Below, piece after piece: positions 43,296 through 51,827 of a DNA stretch of 57,918 nt. The stretch lies in NCBI GenBank assembly GCA_020628035.1, contig JAHDFS010000004.1, positions 1-57,918 of the forward strand, written 5' to 3'. The stretch is from Rhizobiaceae bacterium. Its GTDB lineage: Bacteria > Pseudomonadota > Alphaproteobacteria > Rhizobiales > Rhizobiaceae. The translations under genes and the position numbers were made by a program. The notes beneath the pieces are model-generated. The model ran no database searches and was not told the origin of the DNA. It was given only the letters and a program-made list of their open reading frames with translations. Every line of letters starts with the position of its first letter. The stretch's first letter is position 1.

Positions 43296-43667
43296 ATGAC
43301 CCAAGCTATCTCCGTAAATGAGCAGCAGCTCGATCTGTTATTTCATGCATTGTCCAATCAAACCCGCCGTGCACTCCTAGCGCAATTGAGATCGGGTCCG
43401 CGGATTGTGACCGATCTTGCCCGGTCTTATAAAATGTCGCTCAATGCGATTTCGAAACATTTATTGGTATTGGAAAAAGCGGGATTAATTGATCGCAAGA
43501 TCGAAGGCCGTATTCACATCTGTCAATTGCAGGCTGAACCGATGATGTCTGCGGAGAAATGGCTGCAAAATTATCAGGAGTTTTGGTCGAACAATCTCGA
43601 TAGTTTTGCAGAATATGTTGAGCAAAAATATTCAGATGAGAGCAAAGACAAGGATGAGAAATCATGA
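43296..43667 (+). CDS. ArsR/SmtB-type HTH regulator (SdpR-like)
   Basis: This 123-residue winged-helix protein has LFHALSNQTRRALLAQLRSGPRIVTDLARSYKMSLNAISKHLLVLEKAGLIDRKIEGRIHICQL. This matches the ArsR fold, with the recognition helix around MSLNAISKHLLVLE. The metal-binding ELCVCDL motif of true arsenic or cadmium sensors is absent, so a non-metal signal is likely. ATG at 43296 is used rather than a TTG eight codons upstream that lies in the operator. Its stop overlaps the next gene in ATGA. Two palindromes sit in the divergent promoter region. Confidence 0.9.
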   Translation: MTQAISVNEQQLDLLFHALSNQTRRALLAQLRSGPRIVTDLARSYKMSLNAISKHLLVLEKAGLIDRKIEGRIHICQLQAEPMMSAEKWLQNYQEFWSNNLDSFAEYVEQKYSDESKDKDEKS

Positions 43668-44092
43668 CCTCAGCTGAACTTTCCATGACACGCATAATCC
43701 GCGCACCCAAGGATGTTGTTTTTAACGCCTGGACCAAGCCGGAACATCTTAAACAATGGTGGGGACCTGGAAAGGTCTTTTGTCCTGAGGCGCATATTGA
43801 ATTGAAAATTGGCGGGCAATACCGCATTGCCAATCAACTGGAAAACGGAGATGTGATTTGGATCTCCGGTACGTTTTCAGAAATCGATCCACCAGATAAA
43901 TTGGTCTATGACTGGTCTGTTGGAAGTCAGGGCGAAGTGCCCAGTTTGGTGACCGTGACTTTTATCACCCATGCAGATGGTACAGAGCTGACGATTACCC
44001 ATACGCGTATTAAAGACGCAGCATTGCGCGATGATCACAAGAAGGGCTGGACGGGATGTTTGGAAAAGCTCGAAATGCTTTATGCGAATTAA
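43664..44092 (+). CDS. SRPBCC (AHSA1-like) domain protein
   Basis: This 142-residue protein begins with the AHSA1 pattern [50 protein letters not shown]. It ends [18 protein letters not shown], the characteristic C-terminal helix of this group. It probably binds a hydrophobic ligand. It is translationally coupled to the ArsR-type regulator (four-base overlap), a very common pairing. Its stop shares TTAA with the convergent ubiG gene. Confidence 0.9.
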   Translation: MTSAELSMTRIIRAPKDVVFNAWTKPEHLKQWWGPGKVFCPEAHIELKIGGQYRIANQLENGDVIWISGTFSEIDPPDKLVYDWSVGSQGEVPSLVTVTFITHADGTELTITHTRIKDAALRDDHKKGWTGCLEKLEMLYAN

Positions 44093-44844
44093 TCGCTTTC
44101 GGCTTTTCGTTCAAGCAGCATCATATAGTTCACATCCATATCATTGCTTAAGTTCCACTGATCTTGAAGTGGATTATAAAATACACCTGTTTGATCAACC
44201 AGTGAAAGACCCGAATGACTAAGGGGGGTGGTGATTTCTTCCGGGCGCACAAGTTTCTCATATTGGTGTGTGCCACGTGGCAGCCATCTTAGAACATATT
44301 CAGCGCCGATGATTGCAAGCGCCATGGCTTTCATAGTGCGATTAATTGTTGCGACGAACATTAACCCACCTGGTTTGAGCATATCCGCGCAGGAGGTGAG
44401 GAATAGATCAACATCGGCAACATGTTCGACGACTTCCATATTTAAGATGATGTCAAATTTCTCTCCCGCAGCTGACAGCGCTTCAGATGTTTCAGCGCGA
44501 TAATCAATTTCCAGTCCGCTTTGTTCAGCGTGTATTTTTGCAATCTCGATATTGGTCTCAGACGCGTCTGCACCGATGACGCTTGCGCCCATGCGGGTCA
44601 TGGGTTCGCATAAAAGACCGCCACCGCAACCAATATCTAAGAGACGCAATCCCTCAAGTGGTTTTGGACCATGGGGGTCTCTACCAAAATGTTGTGCCGC
44701 GTGATCGCGAATATAGCTTAAGCGAACCGGATTAAACTTGTGAAGCGGTTTGAATTTCCCATCAGGGTTCCACCATTCGGCTGCCATTTTTGAAAAACGG
44801 TCAACTTCGCTTTGGTCAATGGTGGTTTTTTCTGCAACGGTCAT
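44089..44844 (-). CDS. ubiG: Ubiquinone biosynthesis O-methyltransferase
   Basis: UbiG carries out both O-methylations of ubiquinone synthesis. The 251-residue enzyme starts [42 protein letters not shown], a typical UbiG beginning. It shows the SAM motif [46 protein letters not shown] and [22 protein letters not shown] is a further UbiG signature. The ATG at 44844 has AAGG nine bases upstream. It lies between accessory-looking genes on both sides, whereas in relatives I recall it close to lysC. Confidence 0.94.
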   Translation of the reverse strand: MTVAEKTTIDQSEVDRFSKMAAEWWNPDGKFKPLHKFNPVRLSYIRDHAAQHFGRDPHGPKPLEGLRLLDIGCGGGLLCEPMTRMGASVIGADASETNIEIAKIHAEQSGLEIDYRAETSEALSAAGEKFDIILNMEVVEHVADVDLFLTSCADMLKPGGLMFVATINRTMKAMALAIIGAEYVLRWLPRGTHQYEKLVRPEEITTPLSHSGLSLVDQTGVFYNPLQDQWNLSNDMDVNYMMLLERKAESD

Positions 44845-44932
44845 TTTCAAACGCCTTTTAACGAGACAAGTTGATTTTGTTCAATCATAACATATCTACG
44901 CAAGTCAAAAGAAATCAGACCGCCTGCGCTGA

Positions 44933-45637
44933 TTAACCGCTATATTTGTCGTGATGTCTTAGCCACTCCATCCCGTATTCAAATTGAGCTTCATCTCGGC
45001 CCTTGGGAACAAGATCGAGATAATTATAGGCACCGTTTAATATATCCAAACCGCGGCTATAGGCTGAATAGGTATGATAAACGGAACCATCTGGGTCTTT
45101 TTGAAATACGCTGACGCCGGCATGCTCGTTCATTGGATATGTGAAGGGGCGGTAATTATACGTCGCGGTTTCGTTTTCAAAATCTTCTGCGTCGAAAGAA
45201 ACATCAAAATCTCGATTAAAATCAGAACCTAATGATGACACCCATTCAAATGACCAACCCATGCGTTTTTTGAAAGCATTTAATGTTTTAAGTTCAGCGC
45301 GAGACATGGCAATAAAGCTGACATCTCGATTGGCTAAGTGAACATCGATACCTTCGAAATTATCCGCCCAGAATGAGCAGCTTTTACAACCTTCTTCCCA
45401 ATCATTTCCATACATGAAGTGGTAGATAATCAGCTGACTTTTGCTGCCGAATAAATCCGGCAAAGATTTTTCACCCTGGTTTGTATGAAATGCATAATCT
45501 TGTTTGATTTTAACGCGTGGTAGCTTACGCCGTGATGCGCTGATCCGGTCACGCAATCTTGTGAGCTCTTTTTCCTGATCCAATAATTCAAGCCGAGCTT
45601 TGAGCCATATTTCTCGAGATACTGTGTGGTTATTCAT
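44933..45637 (-). CDS. DUF899 family thioredoxin-like protein
   Basis: This 234-residue protein belongs to DUF899. Markers are RRKLPRVKIKQDYAF, LIIYHFMYGNDWEEGCKSCSFWADNFEG (C-x2-C like a thioredoxin site, around residues 84-87), FIAMSRAELKTLNAFKKRMGWSFEWVSSLGSDFNRDFDVSF and the closing YNYLDLVPKGRDE. A thioredoxin-like fold is predicted for the family, but reaction and partners are unknown. GGGAG lies six bases before the ATG. A perfect inverted repeat covers the likely transcription start, so the gene is probably regulated. Confidence 0.87.
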   Translation of the reverse strand: MNNHTVSREIWLKARLELLDQEKELTRLRDRISASRRKLPRVKIKQDYAFHTNQGEKSLPDLFGSKSQLIIYHFMYGNDWEEGCKSCSFWADNFEGIDVHLANRDVSFIAMSRAELKTLNAFKKRMGWSFEWVSSLGSDFNRDFDVSFDAEDFENETATYNYRPFTYPMNEHAGVSVFQKDPDGSVYHTYSAYSRGLDILNGAYNYLDLVPKGRDEAQFEYGMEWLRHHDKYSG

Positions 45638-45649
45638 GCCATGCTCCCA

Positions 45650-45673
45650 TTAATTAACTAAAATGTTAATTAA
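45650..45673. promoter_or_regulatory. Inverted-repeat operator of the DUF899 gene
   Basis: TTAATTAAC (45650-45658) and GTTAATTAA (45665-45673) are perfect nine-base complements with a six-base spacer. They lie right after the likely -10 box on the minus strand and end about 13 bases before the DUF899 start. Confidence 0.55.
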
Positions 45674-45675
45674 CA

Positions 45676-45702
45676 ATTATAGAAATTAAAAGGAATAGTC
45701 AA
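45676..45702 (-). promoter_or_regulatory. Putative DUF899 promoter
   Basis: On the minus strand TTGACT (45702-45697) and a consensus TATAAT (45681-45676) lie 15 bases apart, a slightly short spacer. The operator at 45650-45673 directly follows. Confidence 0.45.
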
Positions 45703-45754
45703 TCAATTCGTCATTCTTCTTGCTTGAAATACTTGTTCCATTGATTTCTGAGAG

Positions 45755-45783
45755 TTGCAGTTTTTGCATTTATTCGATATGTA
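45755..45783 (+). promoter_or_regulatory. Putative lysC promoter
   Basis: TTGCAG (45755-45760) and TATGTA (45778-45783) are 17 bases apart, giving a leader of about 90 bases before lysC. No lysine riboswitch core or leader peptide was recognised in it. Confidence 0.4.
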
Positions 45784-45879
45784 GCGGCAACTTCGTCCCA
45801 CATGATTGGTCATAGAGCAGTCGGTACCGCCGGACGAAACAGCATATGTGAATGAAATACAACAGGACCTTTGAGTTAA

Positions 45880-47127
45880 ATGGCGCGAATAGTTATGAAA
45901 TTTGGCGGCACGTCTGTTGCGGATATTGATCGCATCAGAAATGTGGCGCGCCATGTGAAGCGCGAAGTTGATAATGGGCATGAGGTCGCCGTCGTGGTGT
46001 CTGCAATGTCTGGCAAAACCAATGAATTGGTTGGCTGGACGCGTGAAGCTTCACCCATGCATGATGCGCGTGAATATGATGTGGTGGTGTCATCTGGTGA
46101 GCAGGTTACATCTGGGCTGCTCGCAATTACGCTTCAGTCGATGGGCGTGAATGCAAGATCTTGGCAAGGTTGGCAAATTCCGATCCGCACAAGCGGTGCG
46201 CATGGTGCGGCACGCATTGAGGATATTGATGGCACTGACCTTATTCGTCGTTTCGGTGAAGGTCAGGTTGCTGTGATTGCAGGCTTTCAGGGAATTGGAC
46301 CTGATAATCGCGTTGCAACATTAGGGCGCGGCGGTTCAGATACAAGTGCTGTGGCCATTGCTGCAGGTGTCAACGCTGACCGTTGTGATATTTATACGGA
46401 TGTCGATGGTGTTTACACAACCGACCCGCGGGTTGAACCAAAGGCGCGCCGTTTGAGCCAGATCGCGTTTGAAGAAATGCTGGAAATGGCCTCTTTGGGC
46501 GCAAAAGTTTTGCAGGTCCGTTCAGTTGAACTTGCCATGGTGCACAAGGTGAGGCTGTTTGTGCGTTCAAGCTTTGAAGACCCAGATGCTGAGGGAATGG
46601 GTGATTTTGATAACCCGCCTGGTACTTTAATTTGTGATGAGGATGAGATTTTGGAACAAGAAGTTGTCACAGGTATTGCCTATTCAAAGGATGAGGCACA
46701 AATTTCTCTGAGACGTTTGTCAGATTCGCCGGGCGTGTCTGCAGCTATTTTTGGACCTTTGTCCGATGAATATATCAATGTGGATATGATCGTTCAGAAC
46801 ATTTCTGAAGATGGCACACACACGGATATGACATTTACTTTGCCATCAGGTGATGTCGACAAAGCGCTCGCTGTTTTGGAAAAAGAAAAGCAAAATATCG
46901 GCTTTGATGTTGTCCAAAGTGAAACCGGTTTGGTGAAGGTTTCAGTGATCGGTATCGGCATGCGTTCACATGCAGGTGTTGCGGCAACCGCATTTAAAGC
47001 CATGGCTGAAAAAGGCATCAACATCAAAGCGATCACAACGTCTGAAATTAAAATTTCAATCTTGATCGATAGCGAGTATGCTGAACTCGCGGTTCGCACA
47101 TTACATTCAGTTTACGAGTTGGACTAG
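45880..47127 (+). CDS. lysC: Aspartate kinase
   Basis: LysC phosphorylates aspartate, the entry step to lysine, threonine, methionine and diaminopimelate. The 415-residue enzyme starts with the kinase motif MARIVMKFGGTSVADIDRIRNVA. It carries [52 protein letters not shown], and two C-terminal ACT domains (about residues 260-410) for feedback inhibition. Length and single-chain layout fit the monofunctional class found in alphaproteobacteria. It lies upstream of ptsP on the same strand, with an 80-base gap containing a short reading frame. Confidence 0.96.
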   Translation: MARIVMKFGGTSVADIDRIRNVARHVKREVDNGHEVAVVVSAMSGKTNELVGWTREASPMHDAREYDVVVSSGEQVTSGLLAITLQSMGVNARSWQGWQIPIRTSGAHGAARIEDIDGTDLIRRFGEGQVAVIAGFQGIGPDNRVATLGRGGSDTSAVAIAAGVNADRCDIYTDVDGVYTTDPRVEPKARRLSQIAFEEMLEMASLGAKVLQVRSVELAMVHKVRLFVRSSFEDPDAEGMGDFDNPPGTLICDEDEILEQEVVTGIAYSKDEAQISLRRLSDSPGVSAAIFGPLSDEYINVDMIVQNISEDGTHTDMTFTLPSGDVDKALAVLEKEKQNIGFDVVQSETGLVKVSVIGIGMRSHAGVAATAFKAMAEKGINIKAITTSEIKISILIDSEYAELAVRTLHSVYELD

Positions 47128-47155
47128 AAACCGATAGCTTTCAAGGAGGCTGATC

Positions 47156-47215
47156 ATGTTCGCCGAACATGACAAAATCATCAGTGTGACATTTAGGAGG
47201 GATTATTGTGCCTAA
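47156..47215 (+). CDS. Possible 19-residue leader peptide overlapping ptsP
   Basis: A strong AAGGAGG lies six bases before an ATG that opens 19 codons (starting MFAEHDKIIS). The frame ends with TAA inside the second and third codons of ptsP, overlapping its first eight bases in another frame. Near its end are two adjacent AGG arginine codons, which double as the AGGAGG ribosome site of ptsP. Ribosomes on this frame would therefore cover the ptsP initiation site. An inverted repeat CATGTTC/GAACATG spans its start. Confidence 0.45.
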   Translation: MFAEHDKIISVTFRRDYCA

Positions 47216-49472
47216 TCAAACCGGCCCACGCAATCTCCTAAAGCGCCTCCGCGAATTGATGGCTGAAGCCCTTGAGCCACAAGAGCGCCTTGATAGAGTT
47301 GTGTACCAAATTGCAACGAGCATGGTTGCTGAAGTGTGCTCATTTTATGTGTTGCGCGCTGATGGCGTATTGGAACTTTATGCGACGGAAGGTCTGAAAA
47401 AAGACGCCGTTCACCAAGCACAATTGAAAATGGGGCAGGGCCTTGTCGGTGTAATCGCTGCTAATGCTGAGCCGCTCAACTTGTCTGACGCGCAATCGCA
47501 TCATGCGTTTAGATATCTGCCTGAAACAGGCGAGGAAATCTATAATTCTTTCTTAGGCGTGCCGATCTTGCGCGCCGGGCGCTCTTTGGGTGTTTTGGTT
47601 ATCCAGAATAAAGATCATCGCGAATATGGTGATGATGATGTTGAAGCTATGGAAACGACTTCTATGGTTTTGGCAGAGATGATCGCCACGGGTGAGCTTA
47701 AGAAAGTCACAAAGCCCGGCCTTGAGCTTAACATGACGCGCCCCGTCTCCATTGATGCGGATGCGTATGGCGAAGGGATTGGTCTTGGTCATGTTGTTTT
47801 GCATGAGCCACGCGTTGTTGTCACAAACTTGCTCAACGAAGACGTTGATGCAGAGCTCGAACGACTTGACGGCGCTGTCGGCTCTTTGCGGGTTTCTATC
47901 GACGACATGCTAGCCCGCCGCGATGTGCCAATGGAGGGTGAACATCGTGCGGTGCTCGAAGCATTTCGTATGTTTGCCAATGATCGCGGCTGGGTTCGTA
48001 AGATGGAAGAAGCCGTTCGCAACGGCTTGACCGCAGAAGCTGCGGTTGAAAAAGTTCAGTCTGATACGCGTGCGCGTATGATCAATCTGACTGATCCTTA
48101 TTTGCGCGAACGTTTGGCAGATTTTGATGATTTGGCCAATCGCCTCTTGCGCCAATTAACAGGGTTTACGCCAAGCGCATTGGTTGATGGATTGCCAAAA
48201 GACGCTGTCATTGTAGCGCGCACAATGGGTGCGGCCGAACTCTTGGACTATCCGCGCGATAATATTCGTGGTCTCGTCTTAGAAGAAGGTGCGGTCACAA
48301 GCCATGTGGTGATTGTTGCTAAAGCCATGGGCGTGCCGGTTGTCAGTCAGGCGATTGGGATTGCGTCGCTTTCGGAGAATGGCGATCCAATTATTGTTGA
48401 TGGCAATGATGGTGCTGTTCATTTGCGGCCTGCGTTGGATTTGCAGGACGCTTACGCGGATAAAGTTAAATTCTTTGCAAAACGTCAAAAGGCATTTTCT
48501 GCGCTTAGAAATGTCGCATCGATCAGTAAAGATGGTCAGGAATGTAAGCTGTTGATGAATGCGGGTCTCGTCGTTGATTTGCCTCAGCTTAAAGAATCTG
48601 GCGCGGCCGGTATCGGATTGTTTAGAACTGAACTTCAGTTCATGATTTCATCAAAAATGCCGAAAGTTCAGGAGCAGGAAACCTTCTATCGTCAGGTGCT
48701 TGATAAAGCGGGTGAACTTCCTGTGACCTTCCGTGTTGTCGATATTGGTGGCGATAAAGTTGTTCCTTATCTCAGATCAGCAGAAGAAGAAAACCCAGCT
48801 ATGGGTTGGCGCGCGATCCGTTTCTCGCTTGATCGTCCGGGATTATTGCTCACTCAGCTGCGTGCGCTTTTGCGGGCAACAGGCGGATCAGAACTTCGTG
48901 TCATGATCCCGATGATTACAGAATTGTCTGAGTTGCGTGATACGAAAAAGCTCATCCAAAAAGAGACAGATTACCTTCTACGTCATGGTTATCAGGTGCC
49001 TGAAAAAGTGACTTTCGGGGCGATGTTGGAAGTGCCAAGCCTGCTTTGGCAATTGGATGAGTTGATGGCAGAGGTCGACTTCATCTCTGTTGGTTCAAAT
49101 GATTTGTTCCAATTTATCACGGCAAGCGATCGCGGCAATGCGCGCGTTTCGGATCGTTTCTCACCGTTAAAGCGTCCGTTCTTGCGTGTTCTAAGATCCA
49201 TTGTCGAAAAAGCTGATCAGACCAATACACCGCTCACACTATGTGGTGAACTTGCCGGTAATCCATTAAGTGCAATGGCATTATTTGGGATTGGTTATCG
49301 TTCGATTTCTATGTCACCTGCCGCTATTGGTCCTGTGAAATCGATGCTGCTATCTCTTGATATTGCAAAGTTGGAAGGTGTTTTATTGCCAGCGCTTGAA
49401 GAAACAGAAGCAAAAATGACGATTGCTGAAATTCTTACTGATTTTATCGAAGAAAATGGTATATCACTTTAA
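47208..49472 (+). CDS. ptsP: Phosphoenolpyruvate-protein phosphotransferase PtsP (EI-Ntr)
   Basis: PtsP is enzyme I of the nitrogen PTS and passes phosphate from PEP to NPr, in a regulatory cascade for nitrogen, carbon and potassium. The 754-residue protein has an N-terminal GAF domain (about residues 15-165), which senses glutamine or 2-oxoglutarate in studied cases. The EI body has the phosphohistidine H366 in GAVTSHVVIVAKAMGVPVV, and the PEP-binding part carries GIGLFRTELQFM, GAMLEVPSLLWQL, FISVGSNDLFQF and TLCGELAGNPLSAMALFGIGYRSISM. The start is GTG, with AGGAGG seven bases upstream. Confidence 0.96.
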   Translation: MPNQTGPRNLLKRLRELMAEALEPQERLDRVVYQIATSMVAEVCSFYVLRADGVLELYATEGLKKDAVHQAQLKMGQGLVGVIAANAEPLNLSDAQSHHAFRYLPETGEEIYNSFLGVPILRAGRSLGVLVIQNKDHREYGDDDVEAMETTSMVLAEMIATGELKKVTKPGLELNMTRPVSIDADAYGEGIGLGHVVLHEPRVVVTNLLNEDVDAELERLDGAVGSLRVSIDDMLARRDVPMEGEHRAVLEAFRMFANDRGWVRKMEEAVRNGLTAEAAVEKVQSDTRARMINLTDPYLRERLADFDDLANRLLRQLTGFTPSALVDGLPKDAVIVARTMGAAELLDYPRDNIRGLVLEEGAVTSHVVIVAKAMGVPVVSQAIGIASLSENGDPIIVDGNDGAVHLRPALDLQDAYADKVKFFAKRQKAFSALRNVASISKDGQECKLLMNAGLVVDLPQLKESGAAGIGLFRTELQFMISSKMPKVQEQETFYRQVLDKAGELPVTFRVVDIGGDKVVPYLRSAEEENPAMGWRAIRFSLDRPGLLLTQLRALLRATGGSELRVMIPMITELSELRDTKKLIQKETDYLLRHGYQVPEKVTFGAMLEVPSLLWQLDELMAEVDFISVGSNDLFQFITASDRGNARVSDRFSPLKRPFLRVLRSIVEKADQTNTPLTLCGELAGNPLSAMALFGIGYRSISMSPAAIGPVKSMLLSLDIAKLEGVLLPALEETEAKMTIAEILTDFIEENGISL

Positions 49473-49527
49473 ATTCTGAAATCAGCACATCTTAAGTGTC
49501 CATTTAAAAGATCGAATAATACGCGCT

Positions 49528-50607
49528 ATGGCAACATTACCTATTGATAAAATGCGAGAACTCGAACGCCGCTTTGACGAGATCGAAGCGCGGATGTCTG
49601 CCGGGCCAGATTCAGAAACCTATGTGAAGCTCGCATCTGAATATTCAGAATTAGAACCTGTTGTGAAAACCATTCGAACTTACAACAAAGCTGTCAATGA
49701 AGTTCAGGATCTTGCGGACATTATTGCCGACAAAGAATCAGACGCTGAAATGCGCGAATTGGCAGAAATGGAAATGCCAGAGCTGAAAGAGCAAATTGAA
49801 ACTTTAGAATCTGAGATGCAAATTTTGTTACTGCCGAAAGATGCTGCGGACAGCAAGAACGTGATCTTGGAAATTCGCGGTGGTACCGGCGGATCAGAAG
49901 CCGCTTTGTTCGCGGGCGATTTGTTTCGCATGTATGAGCGTTATGCGTCCAGTCAAGGTTGGAAAGTTGAGATCATCTCATCCAGTGAGGGTGATGTCGG
50001 CGGGTTTAAAGAAATTTCCGCGACGATTTCGGGACGAGGCGCTTTTGCGCGCATGAAATTTGAATCAGGTGTGCATCGTGTTCAACGCGTTCCGGAAACA
50101 GAATCAGGCGGCCGGATTCATACATCCGCTGCAACAGTTGCGGTTTTGCCTGAAGCTGAAGACGTTGATATTGAAGTGCGCAATGAAGATATCAGAATTG
50201 ATACTATGCGTGCATCCGGTGCTGGTGGTCAGCACGTGAATACCACAGATAGTGCGGTGCGCATTACGCACCTTCCATCTGGTATTGTGGTCACATCATC
50301 TGAGAAATCACAGCACCAGAACAGAGCGCGTGCCATGCAAGTTTTAAAGGCGCGACTTTATGATATGGAACGCCAAAAAGCGGAAGAAGAACGCTCAGCT
50401 GACCGGAAAAGCCAGGTTGGTTCCGGTGATCGTTCAGAGCGAATTCGTACCTATAATTTCCCGCAAGGACGTGTGACGGATCATCGGATCAATCTAACGC
50501 TTTATAAGTTGGACAAGATGCTTGTTGGTGAAATCGATGAGATGATTGATGCTTTGGTTTCAGATCATCAGGCATCGCAATTGGCAGCTCTTGGTCAAGC
50601 AAATTAA
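49528..50607 (+). CDS. prfA: Peptide chain release factor 1
   Basis: RF1 ends translation at UAA and UAG. The 359-residue protein has the N-terminal helical domain, the GGQ loop (GAGGQ, with G233-G234-Q235) that triggers hydrolysis, and [22 protein letters not shown]. The stop-codon recognition region between them ([23 protein letters not shown]) fits RF1 rather than RF2. It is followed 39 bases later by prmC, whose product methylates the GGQ glutamine. This is the usual conserved pair. Confidence 0.97.
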   Translation: MATLPIDKMRELERRFDEIEARMSAGPDSETYVKLASEYSELEPVVKTIRTYNKAVNEVQDLADIIADKESDAEMRELAEMEMPELKEQIETLESEMQILLLPKDAADSKNVILEIRGGTGGSEAALFAGDLFRMYERYASSQGWKVEIISSSEGDVGGFKEISATISGRGAFARMKFESGVHRVQRVPETESGGRIHTSAATVAVLPEAEDVDIEVRNEDIRIDTMRASGAGGQHVNTTDSAVRITHLPSGIVVTSSEKSQHQNRARAMQVLKARLYDMERQKAEEERSADRKSQVGSGDRSERIRTYNFPQGRVTDHRINLTLYKLDKMLVGEIDEMIDALVSDHQASQLAALGQAN

Positions 50608-50646
50608 CTAAAGCCCATTATATGAAGGCTAGGCGGTAATCATTTT

Positions 50647-51504
50647 ATGATGACCCTTTCGGACATGCTCAACGAGATGAAGCAGGCATTTGAAGATGCG
50701 GGCATTGATGGTGCATTGTTTGAATCAAAAGCGTTGCTTACCGGGCTACTTGGGTTCACGACCGTAGATGTGGCAACAAAACGTGATCTTGAGCTGACGA
50801 GCGATCAGATTGATCAAGCACGTGCTGCCATCTATCAACGTGTAAAAGGTAAGCCAGTTTATCGAATTTTGGGTTGGCGCGAATTTTATGGTTTGAAATT
50901 TCATCTATCCGAAGCGACATTAGAACCGCGCCCTGACACGGAAATTTTAGTTGATGTTGTTTTGCCTTATGTTGCGCAATTTGCGCAGGATGAAGGCGCT
51001 TGCAAGATCATTGATCTTGGAACGGGCACAGGCGCAATTGCGCTATCGCTTTTACATAATTGCGCGCGCGCAACTGCTTTGGGTGTTGACCAAGCTGAAG
51101 ATGCATTAATGACAGCTCGGCAAAATGCGAAAAACCTTGGGCTCGAATCGCGTTTTCAAACCATCACGAGCAACTGGTTTTCAAAGGTGAGCGATAAATA
51201 TCATATTGTTGTGTCAAACCCACCTTATATTACGAAAAGTGAATTGGCAGACTTAAGTGTAGAAGTTGCAGATCATGATCCAATGTTGGCACTAGATGGT
51301 GGCGAGGATGGTCTTGATGCATATCGAATTTTAGCTGCAGATATCCCAAATGCTCTCTTGCCAGGTGGCATAACGGGCGTTGAAATCGGCTGGCGTCAAG
51401 CGGAAGCTGTGACTGACATTTTTGCCGAACAGGGCTTTTCTTTGATTGCGCAACACAAAGATTTGGCAGGCCGTGACCGCGTGTTGCTATTTGAAATGAA
51501 ATAA
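50647..51504 (+). CDS. prmC: Peptide chain release factor N5-glutamine methyltransferase
   Basis: PrmC methylates the glutamine of the GGQ motif in RF1 and RF2. The 285-residue protein has the N-terminal helical substrate domain (YRILGWREFYGLKFHLSEATLEPRPDTEILVD). The SAM motif is IIDLGTGTGAIALSLL and the catalytic N191-P-P-Y194 lies in VVSNPPYITKSEL. It begins shortly after prfA on the same strand. No terminator hairpin was found after it, and a 323-base region separates it from the DUF4167 gene. Confidence 0.95.
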   Translation: MMTLSDMLNEMKQAFEDAGIDGALFESKALLTGLLGFTTVDVATKRDLELTSDQIDQARAAIYQRVKGKPVYRILGWREFYGLKFHLSEATLEPRPDTEILVDVVLPYVAQFAQDEGACKIIDLGTGTGAIALSLLHNCARATALGVDQAEDALMTARQNAKNLGLESRFQTITSNWFSKVSDKYHIVVSNPPYITKSELADLSVEVADHDPMLALDGGEDGLDAYRILAADIPNALLPGGITGVEIGWRQAEAVTDIFAEQGFSLIAQHKDLAGRDRVLLFEMK

Positions 51505-51827
51505 TCCTCAAAAAACTGTTGTAACTGGCCAAAAATGAGAATTAATTGTGAAGAAAAGACTTGGAATTAGAAGCGAATATGTCTAATGTCTTTTGTAGAA
51601 ACTGGCGCGGGGCATAGTCCGCTAGCAATCCAAAAAACTTAATTTGCAATCTTTTCAAGATACAATCTAGCGCATTGGGTTTGCTATATCGTCGAGAGAA
51701 TTTTGATATCGTAGCGGCATAGGGGTCGACCTTATCACGTCATATAAAATTATGACATAAATCGAATGTTTGATCTGATGACAGATTAAGCAGCCATCTT
51801 CATAACAGGATTTTAAGTGAGTTACTA
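51505..51827. other. 323-base intergenic region before the DUF4167 gene
   Basis: No gene is recognised here. A promoter-like pair TTGGAA (51561-51566) and TAATGT (51584-51589), 17 bases apart, would give a leader of about 230 bases. An inverted repeat GTCATA/TATGAC with a TAAAAT spacer lies at 51739-51756, and a small ATCTG/CAGAT hairpin follows. The length leaves room for a small RNA or a structured leader, but nothing matches a family I know. Confidence 0.4.

Noticed and set aside
38941-45700. Genomic island or transposon carrying chromate resistance
   Set aside because: No transposase, integrase, flanking direct repeat or tRNA junction is visible, and base use is like the surroundings.
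45784-45879. Lysine riboswitch in the lysC leader
   Set aside because: The leader is only about 90 bases and lacks the conserved multi-helix core.
45703-45981. 92-codon minus-strand frame between DUF899 and lysC
   Set aside because: It overlaps the start of lysC and its promoter, has no ribosome site, and the translation looks unlike any family.
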